From an uncultured Eubacteriales bacterium (GTDB lineage: Bacteria > Bacillota > Clostridia > Oscillospirales > Oscillospiraceae): a DNA stretch of 36,701 nucleotides. The translations under genes and the position numbers were made by a program. Location of the stretch: assembly GCA_900321275.1 (NCBI GenBank), contig ONVI01000018.1, positions 1 through 36,701 on the forward strand, written 5' to 3'. Of this stretch, positions 15,029 to 22,907 are shown one piece after another (position 1 is the first letter of the stretch; every line of letters starts with the position of its first letter). Under the pieces are notes generated by a model. It ran no database searches, was not told the origin of the DNA, and worked only from the letters and a program-made list of their open reading frames with translations.

Positions 15029-17326
15029 TCACAGCTTGTTTCTCATGATCTTGCCGCTGATCGTCTTGGGCAGCTCATCCTTGAACTCGACGATACGTGG
15101 GTACTTGTAAGGCGCGGTGTGCTGTTTGACGTAGTTCTGGATCTCCTTCTTGAGCTCGTCCGTGCCCTCCTTGCCCTTGACGAGAACGATGCTGGCCTTG
15201 ACGACCTGACCGCGGATCTCATCCGGGGCGGCAGAGACGCCGCACTCGAGGACGTAGGGCAGCTCCATGATGACGTTTTCGATCTCGAAGGGCCCGATGC
15301 GGTAGCCGGAGGACTTGATAACGTCGTCCACGCGCCCGACATACCAGTAGAAGCCGTCCTCATCGCGCCAGGCCTCGTCGCCGGTGTGGTAGTAGCCGTC
15401 GTGCCAGACCTCGCGGGTTTTTTCCTCGTCCTTGTAGTAGCCGAGGAAGAGGCCGCACTTTCTGGGGCCGTTTTCGTCGGCCTTGATGACGATCTCGCCG
15501 CTGATGCCGTCGTCCACGGGGTTGCCGTCGTGGTCGAGGATATCCACGCCGTAGGCCGGGACGGGCTTGCCCATGGAGCCGGGCTTGATGTTCTCGCCCA
15601 CCAGATTGGCAATGCCGAGGGTCATTTCGGTCTGGCCGAAGCCCTCCGCCACTTTGAGACCCGTGAGCTTCTCAAACTGATAAAAGACCTCGGGGTTGAG
15701 CGCCTCGCCGGCGGTGGTGGCGTGCTTGATGGAGGAGAGATCGTACTTGGAGATGTCACTCTTGATGAGCATACGGTACATGGTGGGCGGCGCGCAGAAG
15801 GTGGTGATGTTGTACTTTGCGAACATGGGGAGGATCTTGTCGGCGTCGAAGCGGTCGAAGTCGTATACAAAGACCGCGCCCTCGCACAGCCACTGGCCGT
15901 AGAGCTTGCCCCACAGGGCCTTGCCCCAGCCGGTTTCGGAGATGGTGAAGTGCAGGCCGTCGCGCTCGACCAGGTGCCAGTAGCGCGCGGTGACGTAGTG
16001 GCCGAGGGCGTACTTGTAGCTGTGCAGCGCCATCTTCGGGTAGCCCGTGGTGCCGGAGGTGAAGAACATGAGCATGGGATCGTCCCCGCAGGGGGAATCC
16101 TCGCTCCGTCTGTAGCGGCGGGAGAAGAGTCCGTACTCGGCATTAAAGTCGTGCCAGCCCTCGCGCTTGCCGCCGACCAGGATCTTGGTCAGGCTCACGC
16201 CCGCCGCCTGCTCGCCCAGCTCGACCTGGCGGGCGACGTCGCCGTCCGCGGTGCAGACGATGGCGGTGGCGCCGGAGGCCTTGAAGCGGTACTCGAAATC
16301 GTGGGAGAGAAGCTGGTTCGTCGCGGGGATCGCGATGGCGCCCAGCTTGTGCAGGCCCAGGATAGCGAACCAGAACTGATAGTGCCGCTTGAGCACCAGC
16401 ATGACCCGGTCGCCCTTCCTGATACCGAGGGAGGTGAAGTAGTTTGCCGCCTGGGACGAGGCGTCCTTGATGTCCTTGAAGGTGAAGCGCCGCTCCGTAA
16501 AGTCATTGGCGATATGGAGCATGGCGAGCTTCTCGGGCGTCTTGCGGGCGATCTCGTCGACGATATCGAAGGCGAAGTTGAAGCTGTCCTGATTCTTGAA
16601 ATGCAGGTCTCTGAGACGGCCTTCGGCGTCCTCGGTCGCCTCGATGAACTTCTCGCACAGCAGCGGCTCGTGCTCGGGCTTAAGGGCGGGCTTGGCTTTC
16701 GGCTCCTCGCCCGCCTGCATGAGGCCGGGCTTCTGAACGTCTTCATCCACCGCCATAATCATGGCGAGGAAGGTGCAGTCCTGCCCGTCGACGGCGATCA
16801 TGCCGTGGGGGGTGGAGCTGTCATAGTAGATGCTGTCGCCCTCGTGCAGGATCTCCTCGTGGTCACCCACGCGCACGCGGAGGGTGCCCTTGACAACAAG
16901 GTCGAACTCCTGACCGGCGTGGGTCGTGGTATGGATCGGTTCGCTCTGCAGCTCGGGAGAATACGTATAGGTGACCCAATACGGCGTGGCCATCTTTTTG
17001 CGGAAGAGCGCCGCCATGTTCTGAATGACGATACCGTCCTCCACGGCGGTGACAAGGCCCTGATCCCGCCGGTTCACGGCGTAAGAGGTCAGGCGCGCGC
17101 TGCGGCCCTCCAGGAGCTGGATCGGCTCGACGCCCATGGCCATGGCGGCCTTGTGCAGAAAGGTGAAGGGCAGGTCGACCTGGCCGGATTCGTAGGCGAT
17201 GTACTGTTCCTCGGTAATGCCCGTGCGGGCAGCCATCTCCGCAGTGGAAAAACCCACGATGTCGCGCAGCTCCCGGATACGGAGCGCGATCTGTAAAAGC
17301 TGATTGTCGGCGGTTTGTACGTTCAT
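15029..17326 (-). CDS. HTH-cupin-acyl-CoA synthetase fusion (medium-chain family)
   Basis: 765 residues from the ATG at 17326 (GGGGAG site). Residues about 12-70 are an XRE-type helix-turn-helix; about 125-192 are a cupin barrel with candidate metal ligands H132, H136, E140 and H174. About 245-760 are an AMP-forming acyl-CoA synthetase of the medium-chain (ACSM/MbcS-like) group, with 'FFTSGTTGYPKMALHS', 'GFGQTE', 'YHTGDEA', 'KSSGYRIGPFEIE' and the C-terminal Lys in 'PKTISGKIMRNKL'. HTH-cupin is the usual layout of small regulators; here it is fused to the enzyme. An isoleucine T-box lies directly upstream, so expression should rise when Ile is short. Likely substrate: 2-methylbutyrate or other branched short-chain acid (inference). 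Confidence 0.88.
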   Translation of the reverse strand: MNVQTADNQLLQIALRIRELRDIVGFSTAEMAARTGITEEQYIAYESGQVDLPFTFLHKAAMAMGVEPIQLLEGRSARLTSYAVNRRDQGLVTAVEDGIVIQNMAALFRKKMATPYWVTYTYSPELQSEPIHTTTHAGQEFDLVVKGTLRVRVGDHEEILHEGDSIYYDSSTPHGMIAVDGQDCTFLAMIMAVDEDVQKPGLMQAGEEPKAKPALKPEHEPLLCEKFIEATEDAEGRLRDLHFKNQDSFNFAFDIVDEIARKTPEKLAMLHIANDFTERRFTFKDIKDASSQAANYFTSLGIRKGDRVMLVLKRHYQFWFAILGLHKLGAIAIPATNQLLSHDFEYRFKASGATAIVCTADGDVARQVELGEQAAGVSLTKILVGGKREGWHDFNAEYGLFSRRYRRSEDSPCGDDPMLMFFTSGTTGYPKMALHSYKYALGHYVTARYWHLVERDGLHFTISETGWGKALWGKLYGQWLCEGAVFVYDFDRFDADKILPMFAKYNITTFCAPPTMYRMLIKSDISKYDLSSIKHATTAGEALNPEVFYQFEKLTGLKVAEGFGQTEMTLGIANLVGENIKPGSMGKPVPAYGVDILDHDGNPVDDGISGEIVIKADENGPRKCGLFLGYYKDEEKTREVWHDGYYHTGDEAWRDEDGFYWYVGRVDDVIKSSGYRIGPFEIENVIMELPYVLECGVSAAPDEIRGQVVKASIVLVKGKEGTDELKKEIQNYVKQHTAPYKYPRIVEFKDELPKTISGKIMRNKL

Positions 17327-17344
17327 TGTGATTCTCCCCTCATA

Positions 17345-17612
17345 GTTGACAAAAAAGCCCGCCCCAAGATTTCTTGAGGCGAGCCGTAAAACCCGCGGTA
17401 CCACTCAAATTGCAGCCTGCGCTGCCGCTTCAGGCCCCAACAGGCCCTATCCCTTAACGCGGGCGAACGTGAGACGCCTACTTGCCGACGGCTTTCGGAT
17501 CTCCGGCTCGGAAGTGATAGGCCCTTGAAGCTGGCGTTTCCGACTCGCACCGTCCGTCGGCTCTCTGATAACGCTTCCCTTCGGCCGTCTTCGTCACAGC
17601 CTTTGTGAATGT
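17345..17612 (-). promoter_or_regulatory. T-box riboswitch, isoleucine specifier (ATC)
   Basis: On the minus strand the leader has the stem I distal-loop motif GGTGCGAG (17551-17544), the specifier region ATCACTTCCGAG with ATC at 17518-17516, an AAGTAGGCG segment, the T-box sequence GAGTGGTACCGCG (17406-17394) and a terminator (17384-17351: GCTCGCCTCAAGA stem, then TTTTTT). Known T-box leaders of ileS read ATCACTCCTGAG at this place, so I read the codon as Ile. Uncharged tRNA-Ile would favour antitermination and expression of the ligase that starts 18 bp further on. Confidence 0.9.
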
Positions 17613-17620
17613 TGCCTCAA

Positions 17621-17649
17621 TTATTACCGCAGTTTTGTGCATTTGTCAA
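17621..17649 (-). promoter_or_regulatory. promoter of the isoleucine T-box transcript
   Basis: Minus strand: TTGACA (17649-17644), 17-bp spacer, TAATAA (17626-17621). It places transcription start near 17612, just before stem I of the T-box. Confidence 0.72.
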
Positions 17650-17706
17650 GGAGAATCTTTTGCCAATGAAAGAGAATCGGCTAATTGACGAAAAAACCCC
17701 GTCGAC

Positions 17707-20184
17707 TCATACCAGATTCAGTCTTTTTGCCGCCTCTTCTCGCATTTTGTATTTCAGAATCTTGCCGGCGGCGTTCATGGGGAAGCTGTCGGTGAAGGTG
17801 ATGTAGCGCGGCACCTTATGACGGGCCATGTGGTCGGTGATGTACTGCCGCATCTCCTCTTCGGTCATGCTCTCCCCTTCCTTCAGGATGATGCAGGCAT
17901 AGGCCTCCTCGCCGTACTTCTTGTCCGGCACGCCGATGACCTGCACGTCCTGCACCTTCGGGTGGGTGTAGATAAACTCCTCGATCTCCTTGGGGTAAAT
18001 GTTCTCACCGCCGCGGATAATCATGTCTTTGAGCCTGCCGGTGATGCGGTAGCAGCCGTTGTCGTCCCGCTCGGCCAGATCGCCGGAGTGGAGCCAGCCT
18101 TCCGCGTCCACGGTCTCGGCGGTGGCACGGGGCATTTTATAATATCCCTTCATGGTATTATACCCGCGGGAGCAGAATTCACCCGTCCGGTTCGGCCCCA
18201 GCTCAAGCCCGGTCTCGGGGTCGATGATTTTGCACTCGACATGCGGGAAGGCGTAGCCCACGGTGTTGGTGCGCACATCGAGGGAATCCGTCCAGGCGCT
18301 CATCGTGCTGCCGGGGGCGGACTCGGTCTGGCCGTAAACGGAGACGATGCCCTGCATGTTCATCTCGTCCGGCTGGGCGGCGCGGCGCATCAGCTCCGGC
18401 GGGCAGCCCGCCCCGGCCATGATGCCGGTGCGCATGTGGGAGAAGTCCGTTTTACGATAGTCGGGGTGGTTGAACATGGCGATAAACATGGTCGGCACGC
18501 CGTTGAAGCAGGTGATCTTCTCCTGACGGATGCAGGCCAGGGAGCTCTTTGCCGAGAAGTACGGCATCGGGCAGAGCGTCGCCCCGTGAGTCATGGAGGA
18601 GGTCATGGACAGCACCATGCCGAAGCAGTGGAACATCGGCACCTGGATCATCATGCGGTCTGCGGTGGACAGGCCCATGCGGTCGCCGATGCACTTGCCG
18701 TTGTTGATGACGTTGTAGTGCGTGAGCATGACGCCCTTGGGAAAACCCGTCGTGCCGGAGGTGTACTGCATGTTGCACACGTCGTCCGGCTTGACCTGCG
18801 CGGCCATGGCGTTGACGGTCTCCTGCGGCACCATCTCGGAGCGGGACATGGCCTCTTCAAAGGTGAGGCTGCCGGGCTGGGTAAAGTCCACGGTGATGAC
18901 GTTGCGCAGGAAGGGCAGCTTGCGGCAGTGCAGGGGCTTGTCCTTGTCGTGGTTTTTGAGCTCGGGGCAGAGCTCGTTGATGATGGCGCGGTAGTCGGAG
19001 TCCAGGCACGACTCAATCATCACCAGGGTGTGGGTATCGGACTGGCGCAGGAGGTATTCGGCCTCGTGGCTCTTGTAGGCGGTGTTGACCGTGACCAGCA
19101 CCGCGCCGAGCTTGACGGTGGCCCAGAAGGTGATATACCAGGCCGGGATATTCGTCGCCCAGACGGCGACCTTGCTGCCGGGCCTGACGCCGAGATAGAC
19201 CAGGGCGCGGGCGAAGCGGTCCACGTCCTCGCGGAATTCCTCATAGGTGCGGGTGTAGTCCAGCGTCGTATACTTGAAGGCGTACTGATCGGGGAACTCC
19301 TCCACCATGCGGTCGAGCACCTGGGAGAAGTTGAGATCCAGCAGCTCATCCTTTTTCCAGACGTATTCACCGGTGCCGTCATGGTTGGGATAGAGGCGCT
19401 TTTTCTTGCCGCGGGTATTCTCAAAGCGGCTCATGTAGTTGACAAAGTGCGGGAAGATGATATCGGGGTCGTCCATGTCCTCGATCCACTCCGGCTTCCA
19501 GACGAGGGAGATATACCCGTCGTAGTCGATGGAGCCGAGGGCACGGATCATCTCGTCGACTGGGAGATTGCCCTCGCCGATGATGTTGTAGCCGCCGTTC
19601 TCGTCCGAGTCGCGGATATGCACGTGGCGCACATAGGCGCCGAGGTTTTTGATGGTGGTGTCCGCATCCTCACCGCAGTCGTGGCAGGGGTGGTGAATGT
19701 CCCACAGCGCCGCCAGGCTGTCGCTGGCAAAGCTGTCCATCAGGGCGCGGAGTCTGCCGGTATCGGAATAGATGCCGGTGGTCTTGACAAGCAGTGTGAC
19801 CTCCGCCTTTTCGGCCATCGGGAGAAGCTGCGCGATTCTCTCCCGTGCCAGATCCTCGCGATCCTCGAGAACCACGACGGAGACGTAGGGCGTGCGGATG
19901 TTGGAGGCGATCTCAAACAGGCGCTGCACCGGGTCCAGCGTCGTCTCGGGCAGGCTCAGGTCGACGGAGCTGTCGAGACAGGGGACGCACATATTCTTTT
20001 CGCGCAGCTGCCGGGCGGTGCCGGCGGCGCGGTAACGGTCAAAGGGGCAGCCGCGGTCGATGAGGTCGCCGCGTTTGAAGAGATCGTAGAGCTCAATGCC
20101 GTTCATGCCGCTCTCTTCGGCGGCCGTAATCAGCTCTTCCCAGCTTAAATGCTGCCAGCCGCGGGTGGAAAAGGAAAGCTTCAT
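17707..20184 (-). CDS. fusion of a sugar-isomerase-like TIM barrel with an acyl-CoA synthetase
   Basis: 825 residues. Residues 1-255 are a xylose-isomerase-like TIM barrel (sugar phosphate isomerase/epimerase family). Two of its usual metal-binding Glu residues look replaced: 'LLVKTTG' has Lys134 where relatives have Glu, and 'ISLVWK' has Val228 where relatives have Glu. The Asp/His ligands in 'WDIHHP' and 'VHIRD' remain. Residues about 280-825 are an AMP-forming acyl-CoA synthetase with 'YTSGTTGFPKGVMLTH' (about 474-489), 'YGQTES', 'HSGDLA', 'RGGENIYPKEIE' and the final Lys in 'NAAGKILKYKMR'. The start overlaps the upstream stop (ATGA), so it is co-translated with the IPMS-like gene and under the leucine T-box. 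Likely substrate is isovalerate or another branched acid (inference). Confidence 0.88.
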   Translation of the reverse strand: MKLSFSTRGWQHLSWEELITAAEESGMNGIELYDLFKRGDLIDRGCPFDRYRAAGTARQLREKNMCVPCLDSSVDLSLPETTLDPVQRLFEIASNIRTPYVSVVVLEDREDLARERIAQLLPMAEKAEVTLLVKTTGIYSDTGRLRALMDSFASDSLAALWDIHHPCHDCGEDADTTIKNLGAYVRHVHIRDSDENGGYNIIGEGNLPVDEMIRALGSIDYDGYISLVWKPEWIEDMDDPDIIFPHFVNYMSRFENTRGKKKRLYPNHDGTGEYVWKKDELLDLNFSQVLDRMVEEFPDQYAFKYTTLDYTRTYEEFREDVDRFARALVYLGVRPGSKVAVWATNIPAWYITFWATVKLGAVLVTVNTAYKSHEAEYLLRQSDTHTLVMIESCLDSDYRAIINELCPELKNHDKDKPLHCRKLPFLRNVITVDFTQPGSLTFEEAMSRSEMVPQETVNAMAAQVKPDDVCNMQYTSGTTGFPKGVMLTHYNVINNGKCIGDRMGLSTADRMMIQVPMFHCFGMVLSMTSSMTHGATLCPMPYFSAKSSLACIRQEKITCFNGVPTMFIAMFNHPDYRKTDFSHMRTGIMAGAGCPPELMRRAAQPDEMNMQGIVSVYGQTESAPGSTMSAWTDSLDVRTNTVGYAFPHVECKIIDPETGLELGPNRTGEFCSRGYNTMKGYYKMPRATAETVDAEGWLHSGDLAERDDNGCYRITGRLKDMIIRGGENIYPKEIEEFIYTHPKVQDVQVIGVPDKKYGEEAYACIILKEGESMTEEEMRQYITDHMARHKVPRYITFTDSFPMNAAGKILKYKMREEAAKRLNLV

Positions 20185-21596
20185 GCCTCACCCTCCTCAT
20201 ACGCGATCTTGTTGAGCGCGTTCACATACGCCTGAATGCTGGAGAACACAATATCGGTGGAGATGCCGCGCCCGGAGTAGAGGCGGCCGTTGGAGACAAG
20301 GCGGACTACCGTCTCGCCCATAGCTTCGCGGCCCTCGGTGACGGCGCGGATCTGGAAATCGTCCAGCTCATAGTGGCGGTTGATCACTTTTTCGAGCGCG
20401 AGGAAGGCGGCGTCGATGGGCCCGTCGCCGAGGGCGACGCCCTCCATCATCTCGCCCTCATGGTTGAGCTTGATGTGCGCCATGGCGGAGATGTTGCTGC
20501 CGCTGTTGATGACATAGCTCTCCACGGTGTAGCTCTGCGGCACCTGCAGGGCGACGGAGGCGATGATCGCGTCCAGCTCGCGCGCGCCGACCTGCTCCTT
20601 GTGGCGCAGCAGCTCCTGCACGGCCTCCCACACGGCCTGGGTATCCTCGCTGTTGAGGTCGTAGCCCATATCCCGCGCGGCTTTCGCAACGCTCTGCGCG
20701 TCGTCGCCGAGGGAGAGGGCCAGTGCCGATTCGATATCCTGCACTCCGTCGTCAAAGGGCGAGGTCTTGTTGCGCTTGGTCTCGCACATCCAGACGATCT
20801 GGCGCACGATGCGCTTGAGCTCAACCGTGTGCAGGGGGCAGGAGACGCCGAAAAGCTCTTCCCTTGCGGCGAGGATGCCCGCCACGTTCTGGAGCGATGC
20901 GGTATCCCCCACGGCAGCGGTCTTTACCTCACCGGCCCCGGCGCGCACGGCGGCGACGATGCAGGCGTCCGCCATCGCCATGGTGTTGGCGCAGGCAACG
21001 CCGAGGGTTACGTCCGAAAGCGCCGGGATCGTGTCTGCCAGTTCCTTCAGGAAAGCCGCAAACTCCTCGGGCAAAAGCGCGCCGGTGGCGTCGCAGACCG
21101 TGACGGTCTTTGCGCCGGCGGCGATCGCCGTCTCAATGGCCTTTTTCAAAAAGGCGCTGTCGCTGCGGGTGGCGTCCTCGGCGATGAACTCCACGTCCTC
21201 GGTTCTCTCTGCGCAGGCGCGAAGCGTGCTTTCAATACTCGCGAGCATGGCGTCCGGCTTTTTGCGGGACAGGTACTCCATCTGAACCGTGCTCACCGGG
21301 GCCGCAACCTGCAGCCGCGGATGCTTTGCACCCTTGAGGGCTTCCCAGGTCTGGCTGACGCTCTCTTCATTGAGCTCCACCGGGACGGCGACGACGCTGT
21401 CCTTTACCGCCGAGGCGACAGACTTGACCCGCAGCGCGTCGGCGCGGGCGGAACGGATGCCCTCGATCTCGATGACCGAGACGGCCAGCTTGTCCAGGAG
21501 CTTGGAAATTTCCAGCTTGCCCTTGAAGCTCAGGCTGTGATCGCCCTGTTTGGCAAGCTGTTTCATGGTAATGTCGCTGACGCGGATTTTCTCCAT
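20181..21596 (-). CDS. isopropylmalate-synthase-like protein with lost active site and intact LeuA regulatory domain
   Basis: 471 residues from the ATG at 21596, about 10 bp after AAGGA; a GTG three codons earlier lies too close to that site. The N-terminal half has the DRE-TIM barrel shape of 2-isopropylmalate/homocitrate synthases and keeps 'VEFIAEDATRSD' and 'VCDATGALLP'. The catalytic 'TTLRDGEQ' block reads 'ITMKQLAKQG'; the metal motif HxHND reads 'VACANT'; and GxGERAGN reads 'VGDTASLQN'. The C-terminal part (about 355-468) is a well-preserved LeuA allosteric/dimer domain ('GRGISTDIVFSSIQAYVNALN'). I expect no classic synthase activity and propose a regulatory or leucine-sensing role. 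It is first in the leucine T-box operon, followed by the TIM-barrel ligase. Confidence 0.85.
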   Translation of the reverse strand: MEKIRVSDITMKQLAKQGDHSLSFKGKLEISKLLDKLAVSVIEIEGIRSARADALRVKSVASAVKDSVVAVPVELNEESVSQTWEALKGAKHPRLQVAAPVSTVQMEYLSRKKPDAMLASIESTLRACAERTEDVEFIAEDATRSDSAFLKKAIETAIAAGAKTVTVCDATGALLPEEFAAFLKELADTIPALSDVTLGVACANTMAMADACIVAAVRAGAGEVKTAAVGDTASLQNVAGILAAREELFGVSCPLHTVELKRIVRQIVWMCETKRNKTSPFDDGVQDIESALALSLGDDAQSVAKAARDMGYDLNSEDTQAVWEAVQELLRHKEQVGARELDAIIASVALQVPQSYTVESYVINSGSNISAMAHIKLNHEGEMMEGVALGDGPIDAAFLALEKVINRHYELDDFQIRAVTEGREAMGETVVRLVSNGRLYSGRGISTDIVFSSIQAYVNALNKIAYEEGEA

Positions 21597-21614
21597 TTCG
21601 CGCACTTCCTTCGG

Positions 21615-21885
21615 AAAGAATTAAAACCCCTGAGATCCTGTGGGATCTCAGGGGCGAATGTTTATTCGCGGTACCACCCTGGTTCTCCGCCGATAACGGC
21701 GGACTCTCTCGGATTCAAAATCGTAAATCCATGGCCTGTAACGGGGCCTCCCGTGATCCACTCAGGCAGACGCTTCGCAGATCCCGCTCAGGAATGAGAC
21801 GCCTTCCGATCTCCGCTTCGGCTCGCACCGACCGCCGAATCTCTGTGCCGGTCTCCCGGAGGCGATTTTCCCTCATTGCATTTGA
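21615..21885 (-). promoter_or_regulatory. T-box riboswitch, leucine specifier (CTC)
   Basis: Minus strand: distal-loop motif GGTGCGAG (21829-21822), specifier region CTCATTCCTGAG with CTC at 21798-21796, perfect T-box AGGGTGGTACCGCG (21680-21667), then terminator CCCCTGAGATCC/GGATCTCAGGGG with TTTTAATT (21654-21623). In known leuS leaders this spot reads CTCACTCCTGAG, so I read the codon as Leu. Uncharged tRNA-Leu should turn on the IPMS-like and ligase genes. Confidence 0.92.
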
Positions 21886-21892
21886 CGGGCTG

Positions 21893-21922
21893 ATTTTATC
21901 ACAGCCCGGGGCGCAGCGTCAA
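21893..21922 (-). promoter_or_regulatory. promoter of the leucine T-box transcript
   Basis: Minus strand: TTGACG (21922-21917), 18-bp spacer, TAAAAT (21898-21893), starting transcription just ahead of the T-box. Confidence 0.68.
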
Positions 21923-21965
21923 CTGTGTAAGTTACCATTTTTCATGGGTAATTATGAGAAAATTC

Positions 21966-21994
21966 TTGACATTTTGACGCTGTGTGGCTAAACT
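21966..21994 (+). promoter_or_regulatory. promoter of the amidohydrolase gene
   Basis: TTGACA (21966-21971), 17-bp spacer, TAAACT (21989-21994), 33 bp before the ATG at 22028. It is divergent from the leucine T-box promoter, about 70 bp away. Confidence 0.72.
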
Positions 21995-22027
21995 CTTCGC
22001 GTATCCCATGAAATCAGGTGAGTCCCC

Positions 22028-22849
22028 ATGCGCATTATTGACGCCCATGTACACATTTTCGAGCCGCGTGTCGCCCTCTCCGCCGTGATGGCGACGAACG
22101 CCTTTTACGAAGGCTGCACCAACGCGGAAATCCCCGTGGCGGCCACACTCGGCCATCTGCCGGGGACGGCGGAGGATCTGCTGCCCCGCATGAAAAGGGA
22201 CGGGGTCGACCGCTCCGTTGTCTTTTCCACGGCGACGGCGCCCCATCAGGTGGAAGTCGTCAATAACTTCATCCGCGACGTCTGCCGGGAAAACCCGGAG
22301 CTCATCGGCGTTGGCACCATGCACCCGGACTACCCCGACTTTGAAGGGGAGCTCAGGCGCATGAAGGCAAACGGCCTTGTCGGCGTCAAGCTGCATCCGG
22401 ATATTCAGCGCTTCGAGCTCGACGATGAGCGGCTCATGCCCCTGTTTGAACTCATGAGCGCCGAGGGGCTTTTCCTCATCGCGCATACGGGGGATTACCG
22501 CTACGACTATTCCACGCCGCGCCGTATGGCAAATGTGGCAAAGCGCTTTCCGAAGCTGAGATGTATTGCGCCCCACTGCGGTGGATGGAGCGAGTGGGCG
22601 GATGCGCGGGAGTGTCTGAATCTGCCGAACGTCTATATCGACACCAGCAGTACCCTCCCCTTCGGCGCATACCAAGCCGCGCACCTGGCGTTCTCCGCCT
22701 TCGATCCCACCCACATCTTCTTCGGCACGGACTACCCCATGTGGGAGCCGGGCGAGGAGCTGGAGCGCTTCTTCTCCCTCAAGCTCAGCGACCGGATGAA
22801 CGAGATGATCCTGGGCGAGAACTTTGAGAATTTCCTGAAAGAAAGCTAA
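22028..22849 (+). CDS. amidohydrolase family (Amidohydro_2) protein
   Basis: 273 residues starting after an AGGTGAG site. 'DAHVHIF' (H7, H9) at the N-terminus, 'KLHPDIQ' in the middle, 'HTGDY', 'APHCGG' and 'FFGTDYPMW' near the end give the metal-binding His/Asp set of the TIM-barrel amidohydrolases of the ACMSD / aminocarboxymuconate-decarboxylase-like branch. Members hydrolyse or decarboxylate small organic acids; the substrate is not clear. It is a single gene with its own promoter and terminator. Confidence 0.87.
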   Translation: MRIIDAHVHIFEPRVALSAVMATNAFYEGCTNAEIPVAATLGHLPGTAEDLLPRMKRDGVDRSVVFSTATAPHQVEVVNNFIRDVCRENPELIGVGTMHPDYPDFEGELRRMKANGLVGVKLHPDIQRFELDDERLMPLFELMSAEGLFLIAHTGDYRYDYSTPRRMANVAKRFPKLRCIAPHCGGWSEWADARECLNLPNVYIDTSSTLPFGAYQAAHLAFSAFDPTHIFFGTDYPMWEPGEELERFFSLKLSDRMNEMILGENFENFLKES

Positions 22850-22863
22850 TACTGTTATCCTTA

Positions 22864-22900
22864 AAAAAGTGCCATCCTTCGCTCAGGATGGCACCTTTTT
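22864..22900. terminator. bidirectional terminator
   Basis: AAAAAAGTGCCATCCT / AGGATGGCACCTTTTT with a TCGCTC-type loop. It has T runs on both strands and sits between the convergent amidohydrolase and C39-like genes. Confidence 0.88.
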
Positions 22901-22907
22901 ACGTTTT

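Noticed and set aside
17345-17612. Short open frames of 60-75 codons within the Ile T-box leader
   Set aside because: The T-box motif, specifier loop and terminator account for the sequence.
15119-20148. Very long open frames on the plus strand opposite the two ligase genes (over 700 codons each)
   Set aside because: They are antisense shadows caused by high GC; they have Asp/Gly/His/Val-rich, motif-free products and lack ribosome sites, while the minus strand encodes clear enzyme families.
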